Below are positions 59,194 through 64,000 of a stretch of 64,000 nt of DNA, piece by piece. Made by a program: the position numbers and the translations under genes. The DNA is taken from contig DASVLS010000032.1 of NCBI GenBank assembly GCA_036384755.1, positions 1 to 64,000 on the forward strand, read 5' to 3'. The stretch is from Trinickia sp036384755 (GTDB lineage: Bacteria; Pseudomonadota; Gammaproteobacteria; Burkholderiales; Burkholderiaceae). The notes beneath the pieces were generated by a model. That model was not told the DNA's origin and made no database searches. It worked only from the letters and a program-made list of their open reading frames with translations. Each line of letters opens with the position of its first letter. Position 1 is the stretch's first letter.

Positions 59194-60807
59194 TTACGGT
59201 TGTGTTTGCTGTTGCGTACGCTCGCGCAGCTTGAAGCGTTGAATCTTGCCGGTCGCGGTTTTCGGCAGATCGTCGACGAACAGAATCTCGCGAGGGTACT
59301 TGTGAGGCGCGAGCCGCTCTTTGACGAACGCTTTCATTTCCTGCCCGAGCGCTTCGCCGGGATACCGGCCGGGCTTGAGCACGACGAACGCGCAGGTTTT
59401 CACGAGCCCGTCCTGCTCGACGCCGATTACGGCCGCTTCCAGCACGGCGTCGTGCTCCATCAGCACCATTTCGACTTCGATCGGCGACACGTATTGTCCG
59501 CTGACTTTGAGCATGTCGTCGCTGCGCCCCGCATAAGCGTAGCAGCCGTTCGCCAGCTTGCGATACTTGTCGCCGCTTTTGACCCATTCGCCGAGGAACG
59601 TCGCGCGCGATTTCTCGCGATTGGTCCAATACATGAGCGCCGCGCTAGGGCCCTTGATATAAAGGTCGCCGACTTCTCCTTCGGGGACGGGGTTTCCGTG
59701 CTCGTCGCGTAGCTCGACCTCATAGCCGGGTACGGGCGTGCCCGTGGTGCCGTAGTGCACATCGCCGCTTCGGTTCGAGAGGAAGATGTGAAGCATTTCC
59801 GTCGAACCCAGTCCGTCGAGAATCTCGCAGCCGAAATGCGACGTGAAGCGCTCGCCGATTTCCCGCGGCAGCGCCTCGCCGGCCGAGGCGCAGATACGTA
59901 ACGCGACGTCCTTCGCCGCCGGCAGGGCGGGGTGGCTCATCATGTTGGCGTAAAGCGTCGGCACGCCGCAGAAAATCGTCGGCCGGTGCTTGACGAGCCG
60001 ATCGAAGACGGCCTGCGCCGTGGCGCGCTCCGCCATCAGCACGGTCGTCGCGCCGACCGACAACGGAAACGTCATCGCGTTGCCAAGGCCATAGGCGAAG
60101 AAGAGCTTCGCCGCGGAGAACACGACATCGTCTTCGCGGATGCCGAGTATCGGCTTGCCGTACATCTCGGCTGTCCAGTAAAGGTTCGCATGCGTATGCA
60201 CGGTGCCCTTCGGCTTGCCGGTCGAGCCCGACGAGTACAGCCAGAAGGCGATGTCGTCGGCGTTCGTGTCGGCGCCGTGCTCGGCCGGCGCGGCTTCGTC
60301 GATGAGCGCTCGCAGTTGCGCATGAGCGATGGACGGCGCGTCGGCCTCGCCGTGTTCAGAAACGATCACCAGACAGGGATCGATCTGCGCTTGCGCCAGT
60401 GCTTCCGCGAACGTCGCCATGAGCGACGCCGAGGCGACGACGGCCCGTGCGCGGCTGTGTGCGAGCATGTAGGCATAATCGGGCGCGGTCAGCAACGTAT
60501 TGACGACCACCGGTACGATCCCGGCATACAGCGCGCCGAGAAAGCAAACGGGAAGGTCCGCGCTGTCATACATGGCGAGCAAGATCCGCTCTTCCGTGTG
60601 AATGCCCAGTCGGCGCAAGGCCGACGCGAATCGTCGCGAGCGTGCTTCCAAGTCGGCATAGGTCGTCACGCCTTGATCGTCGATGTAGGCGGGCTTCGCG
60701 GGCCGCAACCGGTTCAATCCGAAAAGGTGCGAAGCGAAGTTCAATCGTGCGGGCGGGGCGATGATGCCGGCTAGTTGCTCGGCGGTCGGTGTGGTGCGCG
60801 TATCCAT
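59194..60807 (-). CDS. bclA: Benzoate-CoA ligase
   Basis: The 537-residue AMP-forming ligase has P-loop YSSGSTGKPKGTVHTH, the motif ILDGLGSTEMLHIFLSNR typical of benzoate-CoA ligases, and hinge and catalytic Lys segments (YAYAGRSDDMLKVSGQYVS and TATGKIQRFKL). PARLNFASHL near the N-terminus is also usual in the family. It activates benzoate to benzoyl-CoA, the entry step of the aerobic box pathway. The flanking boxD, DUF4863 and boxR genes confirm the context. Confidence 0.92.
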   Translation of the reverse strand: MDTRTTPTAEQLAGIIAPPARLNFASHLFGLNRLRPAKPAYIDDQGVTTYADLEARSRRFASALRRLGIHTEERILLAMYDSADLPVCFLGALYAGIVPVVVNTLLTAPDYAYMLAHSRARAVVASASLMATFAEALAQAQIDPCLVIVSEHGEADAPSIAHAQLRALIDEAAPAEHGADTNADDIAFWLYSSGSTGKPKGTVHTHANLYWTAEMYGKPILGIREDDVVFSAAKLFFAYGLGNAMTFPLSVGATTVLMAERATAQAVFDRLVKHRPTIFCGVPTLYANMMSHPALPAAKDVALRICASAGEALPREIGERFTSHFGCEILDGLGSTEMLHIFLSNRSGDVHYGTTGTPVPGYEVELRDEHGNPVPEGEVGDLYIKGPSAALMYWTNREKSRATFLGEWVKSGDKYRKLANGCYAYAGRSDDMLKVSGQYVSPIEVEMVLMEHDAVLEAAVIGVEQDGLVKTCAFVVLKPGRYPGEALGQEMKAFVKERLAPHKYPREILFVDDLPKTATGKIQRFKLRERTQQQTQP

Positions 60808-60913
60808 GGGTGCTTCGTCTCCATCCTAGTCGTCGGGCTGCCCCGTATCACATCGATCGGTGCGGCAAGGTGTCGAGCGCATGCCGCCGCTTTCCCGCAA
60901 ACGTCGTCTCAGG

Positions 60914-62500
60914 TTATATGCGTGGGCTCGCCACGTTCGTCATGCTTTCGAGGGCCATCGACGACGCTTGGATGGCGCTCCGGCGGTGGTAGAACTCGAG
61001 CGCGCGCAGTCCACCTAGCTCCGCGCCGCCGCCCGCGCGGCCGGGGCCGCCGTGCAGCGATGCCGGCATCACGTTGCCGTGGCCCGTCTGACTTTCGCGC
61101 ACCGCGGGCGTGATGCAGTGAACGCGACCGTGCGAATCGGCGAGTTCGAGTGCGACGCTCGCGGCGCGCGCATCGTCGTTCGAATAGACCGAGGCGACGA
61201 GCGAACCTTGTCCGCGCCGCGCGAGTTCGACGGCGTGCATTTCCGGCAAGCCTTCGGTCGCCGCGCGATAGGGCGCGACCGTCGCAACGGGACCGAAGAT
61301 TTCGATGTCGTGCATACGCGCGGCATGGTCCGGATCGTCGACGACGAACAAATGCGGTGCGATGCACGCCGCGATATGGGCATCGGCGCCGATCAGCGGC
61401 GCCTTCGAGCCGTCGAAGACAAGACGCGCCTCCTGCGAAAGCGCCGCGATTCCCGATTTCACGCCATCGAGTTGCGCGCGGCTCACGAGCGAACCCATGC
61501 GGACCGACTCGTCGCGCGGATTGCCGACGCTGACTTTCGACAGCCGGGCCGACAGCGCTTCGACGGCGTCGTCAAGCCATGGCTGCGGCACGAACGCACG
61601 GCGTATCGCCGTGCATTTCTGTCCGGATTTCACGGTCATTTCACGCACGACTTCTTTGATGAAAAGCTCGAACGCCTCGGTGCCCGGCGCGCCGTCGCCG
61701 CAGAGAATCGCGCTGTTGAGGCTGTCCGCCTCGACGTTCAATCGCGCGCCTCGCGAGACGAAGGCCGGGTGCGCGCGCAGAATCGCCGCCGTTTCGGCCG
61801 AGCCCGTGAACGAGACGACGTCGAATGCGCCCACTTGATCGAGCAGGCCCGCCGAGCTGCCGCACACGATCGAGAGCGCGCCCGCCGGTAAGATCCCGGC
61901 TTCGACGACGTCGGCGACCATCCTGTGCGTGAGCCATGCCGTGGCGGTAGCGGGCTTGACGATCACCGGGACGCCCGACAGTAGCGCCGGCGCCGCTTTT
62001 TCCCAAAGCCCCCATGACGGGAAATTGAATGCGTTGATCAGCAGCGCGATGCCGCGGGTCGGCGTCCAGATATGTCGAACGCGGAACGACTGATCCTTCG
62101 ACAACGGCGTATCGTCGCCGTCGCGCACCGCGAATGCATCGCCCAGGGCAGCGCCGTTCTTGGCGAACCACGAGAGCGTATAGAGGCCGCCGTCGATATC
62201 GACGGCCGAATCGTTGCGCGTCGTGCCCGAATTGGCCAATGCAATGGCGTAATACGCCTCCCGATTGGCCTGCAGCAGTTTGGCGATGTCGCCGAGCATC
62301 GACGCGCGCGTGGCGTAGGATAGCGAGCGAAGCTGCGCGCCGGCCGTCTCGCGTGCGAAGCGAAACGCCGCTGCGAGATCTAGGCCGTCGCTCGATACGT
62401 TCACGAGCGTCTCGCCGGTAACGGGATCGGTAAGCGCTACGCCGGGGCCGTCGCCGGCGATCCATCGGCCGCCGACGTAGTTCTTCAGTCGTTCTGTCAT
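60914..62500 (-). CDS. boxD: 3,4-Dehydroadipyl-CoA semialdehyde dehydrogenase
   Basis: The 528-residue aldehyde dehydrogenase has N-terminal LKNYVGGRW, NAD-site motifs NFPSWGLWEKAAPALL and SFTGSAETA, catalytic Cys in KSGQKCTAIRR and general-base Glu in NVEADSLNSA. The domain layout matches BoxD/PaaN-type dehydrogenases rather than ordinary ALDHs. It oxidises the CoA-linked semialdehyde formed after non-oxygenolytic ring opening by BoxC. The ATG at 62500 fits the conserved start. It is 26 bp downstream of the DUF4863 gene in the same operon. Confidence 0.9.
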   Translation of the reverse strand: MTERLKNYVGGRWIAGDGPGVALTDPVTGETLVNVSSDGLDLAAAFRFARETAGAQLRSLSYATRASMLGDIAKLLQANREAYYAIALANSGTTRNDSAVDIDGGLYTLSWFAKNGAALGDAFAVRDGDDTPLSKDQSFRVRHIWTPTRGIALLINAFNFPSWGLWEKAAPALLSGVPVIVKPATATAWLTHRMVADVVEAGILPAGALSIVCGSSAGLLDQVGAFDVVSFTGSAETAAILRAHPAFVSRGARLNVEADSLNSAILCGDGAPGTEAFELFIKEVVREMTVKSGQKCTAIRRAFVPQPWLDDAVEALSARLSKVSVGNPRDESVRMGSLVSRAQLDGVKSGIAALSQEARLVFDGSKAPLIGADAHIAACIAPHLFVVDDPDHAARMHDIEIFGPVATVAPYRAATEGLPEMHAVELARRGQGSLVASVYSNDDARAASVALELADSHGRVHCITPAVRESQTGHGNVMPASLHGGPGRAGGGAELGGLRALEFYHRRSAIQASSMALESMTNVASPRI

Positions 62501-62526
62501 GGTGTGTCCTGATGAAGCGTTAGCGC

Positions 62527-63009
62527 TCAGTGCCGTACTGCACCCGAGCGCGTGAATTCGATGGCGCCTTGCGGAAGCAAGTAGAGAATCAGCGCTTGTC
62601 CGTTCGCCACCGTCGGCCGATGGGCGCTGCCGGGGCCGTAGACGCACCAGCCCGCGGGGCGGCCGTCGAACGTGGCGTCGCCCGAAAGCGGCAGGATCAG
62701 ATCGATTTCGCCGTTCGGGTGGACGTGATGCGGCCCGGCGAGCGCTTCCATCCGTACGACGTCGACTGAGAAATCGTGCGTACGCGGCGAAGGTTCGACG
62801 ATGCGGCCATAGCGGATCCCGCCGGCTTCGCGGTTGCACAGCCAACCTTCGGCGACGCCCGTGCGGCACGCTTGCGCCAACGCTTCGTACGTGGGGCTGC
62901 CGGGCGGCCATGTGGCGTTGAGCCAGCGATCGAGCGTTTCGTCGAGCGCACGCCCGGCTATGCGCTTCGTCGCCTCGGCGATCAGGCATTCGAATTCGTC
63001 GGGGGACAT
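62527..63009 (-). CDS. DUF4863 protein of the box cluster
   Basis: The 160-residue protein of the DUF4863 family is related to 4-hydroxylaminobenzoate lyase (PnbB). The core region is cupin-like: HHVHPNGEIDLILPLSGDATFDG and GSAHRPTVANGQALILYLLP, with three His residues and one Glu well placed to bind a metal. It is the first gene of the minus-strand box operon. A role with aromatic intermediates, or a protective or lyase step, is likely, but no reaction is established for this context that I can name. Confidence 0.8.
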   Translation of the reverse strand: MSPDEFECLIAEATKRIAGRALDETLDRWLNATWPPGSPTYEALAQACRTGVAEGWLCNREAGGIRYGRIVEPSPRTHDFSVDVVRMEALAGPHHVHPNGEIDLILPLSGDATFDGRPAGWCVYGPGSAHRPTVANGQALILYLLPQGAIEFTRSGAVRH

Positions 63010-63042
63010 TCGCGTCTCCTATCCATGCTGTTCGGTGCGACT

Positions 63043-63056
63043 GCAACTTAGTGCAC
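63043..63056. promoter_or_regulatory. BoxR/BzdR-type operator TGCA-N6-TGCA
   Basis: TGCA at 63043-63046, six bases (ACTTAG) and TGCA at 63053-63056 match the TGCA-N6-TGCA site known for the BzdR/BoxR regulators of benzoyl-CoA pathways. It is 34 bp before the DUF4863 start, in position to control the box operon. Confidence 0.7.
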
Positions 63057-63148
63057 GTCGTTGATCCGATCAGATCGTGCGGCGGGCGCTACCGTTTGCC
63101 GCACCTCCTCGTTTCCGCGAAAATTAGCGGTATCGAACGGAAGTGTCA

Positions 63149-63162
63149 AGCATTATAGTGCG
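63149..63162. promoter_or_regulatory. Second, degenerate operator near boxR
   Basis: AGCA-TTATAG-TGCG keeps the GCA-N6-TGC core of the site at 63043-63056 with one mismatch in each half. It lies 28 bp before the boxR ATG at 63190, which would fit autoregulation. Confidence 0.5.
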
Positions 63163-63189
63163 TGTATGACAAAAGATAGTGAGTGGAAC

Positions 63190-64000
63190 ATGAAGCAAAG
63201 TTACGCTGATGCGGCGGAGAGTAAGGAAGCCGTGGCGCGCCCGAGCGCGGCGGACGGCGAGCCGGGCGAGCCCGAGCGCGCCGAACGCGATCCGTTTATC
63301 TCCGCGATGGGCGAGCGCGTCAGGCTCTTGCGCGCACGCCGCGGTATGACGCGCAAGGCGTTGGCCGCCGAGACGGGGCTATCGGAACGGCACCTCGCCA
63401 ATCTCGAATCGGGCATGGGCAATCCGTCCGTACAGGTCTTGCGGCAAATCGCGGCGACGCTCAATTGTCCGCTGGCCGAGATCATCGGCGACGTCACGAC
63501 GTCGTCGGCCGAATGGATGCTGATTCGCGAGTTGCTGCAGGGGCGCGATCAATCGGCGCTTCAACGCGCGCGCGCCGCGCTCGCGGAACTGTTCGAGCAA
63601 GCGCCTGCCGATCCTCATCGACGAGATCGCATTGCATTGATCGGTCTGCGCGGCGCGGGGAAATCGACGCTCGGCCGCATGCTGGCGCAGGAGCTGAAAG
63701 CGCCGTTCGTCGAGCTCAATCGTGTGATCGAACAATTGGCCGGCTGTCCGCCGTCGGAGATCCATTCGCTGTATGGGGCGAGCGCTTACCGGCGCTACGA
63801 GCATCGCGCGCTCGAAGCGGTGATTGCGGAACATCCTCGCGCCGTCATTGCGTCGCCGGGCGGTCTGGTGTCCGAGCCTTCGACGTTCAGCATGCTGCTT
63901 ACGCATTGCTTCACGGTCTGGCTGCAGGCGACGCCCGAGGAGCATATGCGCCGCGTCGTCGCGCAGGGCGACCTGCGCCCCATGTCGGGCAACCGCGAAG
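63190..64000 (+). CDS. boxR: BoxR regulator (HTH plus shikimate-kinase-like domain), 3'-partial
   Basis: The frame is open to the window end and shows about 270 residues. An XRE-type helix-turn-helix at about 40-95 (RRGMTRKALAAETGLSERHLANLESGMGNPSVQVL) is followed by a linker. A shikimate-kinase-like domain starts at about 143, with P-loop GLRGAGKST. This two-domain form is BoxR/BzdR, the benzoyl-CoA-responsive repressor of the box genes. It is divergent from the DUF4863-boxD-bclA operon. An in-frame ATG at 63166 lies very close to the operator, so I prefer 63190, which follows GAGTGGAAC. Confidence 0.88.
   Translation, partial: MKQSYADAAESKEAVARPSAADGEPGEPERAERDPFISAMGERVRLLRARRGMTRKALAAETGLSERHLANLESGMGNPSVQVLRQIAATLNCPLAEIIGDVTTSSAEWMLIRELLQGRDQSALQRARAALAELFEQAPADPHRRDRIALIGLRGAGKSTLGRMLAQELKAPFVELNRVIEQLAGCPPSEIHSLYGASAYRRYEHRALEAVIAEHPRAVIASPGGLVSEPSTFSMLLTHCFTVWLQATPEEHMRRVVAQGDLRPMSGNRE

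Overview
The window reads as a chromosomal segment of a high-GC betaproteobacterium of the Burkholderia/Paraburkholderia/Trinickia type. The grounds are uniform GC-rich codon use and gene neighbourhoods usual in that group: a box-type benzoyl-CoA pathway cluster, frm formaldehyde genes beside pqq, pqiABC, and a tripartite RND pump. I see no rRNA, tRNA, CRISPR array or insertion sequence. Species assignment is inference.

Left (1-17.3 kb): the end of a PHA-synthase-like hydrolase and a LysR remnant precede a 9.3-kb gene for a 3095-residue surface protein. Its N-terminus carries an LEPR motif and a DUF4347 domain, followed by DUF11, SdrD-B-like and cadherin-like repeats. It is followed, all on the same strand, by a TolC-type lipoprotein, an HlyD adaptor, a GAF-like/HlyD fusion, and a PqqD-like/M50-protease/HlyD fusion. 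No ABC ATPase is present, so this looks like an unusual export and display module and is my main candidate for an undescribed system.

17.4-30.0 kb: pqiABC and an RND pump (adaptor, permease, outer-membrane factor) lie on the minus strand, bracketed by two paralogous TetR regulators whose promoter regions share sequence. An AI-2E-family permease follows.

30.4-39.4 kb: an aromatic-catabolism cluster. It encodes an extradiol dioxygenase, an FAH-family hydrolase, an acyl-CoA ligase, an OmpW porin, and a two-subunit molybdenum enzyme of the pyrogallol transhydroxylase/resorcinol hydroxylase type. The large subunit has an extra SCP2-like N-terminal domain. The small arsenic operon arsR-arsC-acr3 follows.

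41.3-49.5 kb: an acyltransferase, a creatininase-family hydrolase and a hemolysin III protein, then a minus-strand formaldehyde/PQQ operon, frmR-frmA-(gfa')-fghA-(cyt b561')-pqqB-(pqqC')-pqqE. Three of its genes are deletion remnants, and pqqA and pqqD are not visible, so PQQ synthesis from this locus is very probably lost.

49.5-58.3 kb: a Fic-domain protein with an N-terminal winged helix is preceded by about twelve copies of a 10-bp motif spaced at near-helical intervals. A pentitol (probably ribitol) operon follows: AraC regulator, single-ATPase sugar ABC importer, ribitol-2-dehydrogenase-like SDR and FGGY kinase.

58.3-64 kb: benzoyl-CoA (box) pathway genes for an alpha/beta hydrolase, benzoate-CoA ligase, BoxD aldehyde dehydrogenase and a DUF4863 protein. 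Divergent from them is a BoxR regulator (HTH plus shikimate-kinase-like domain), cut by the window end. A TGCA-N6-TGCA operator lies between.
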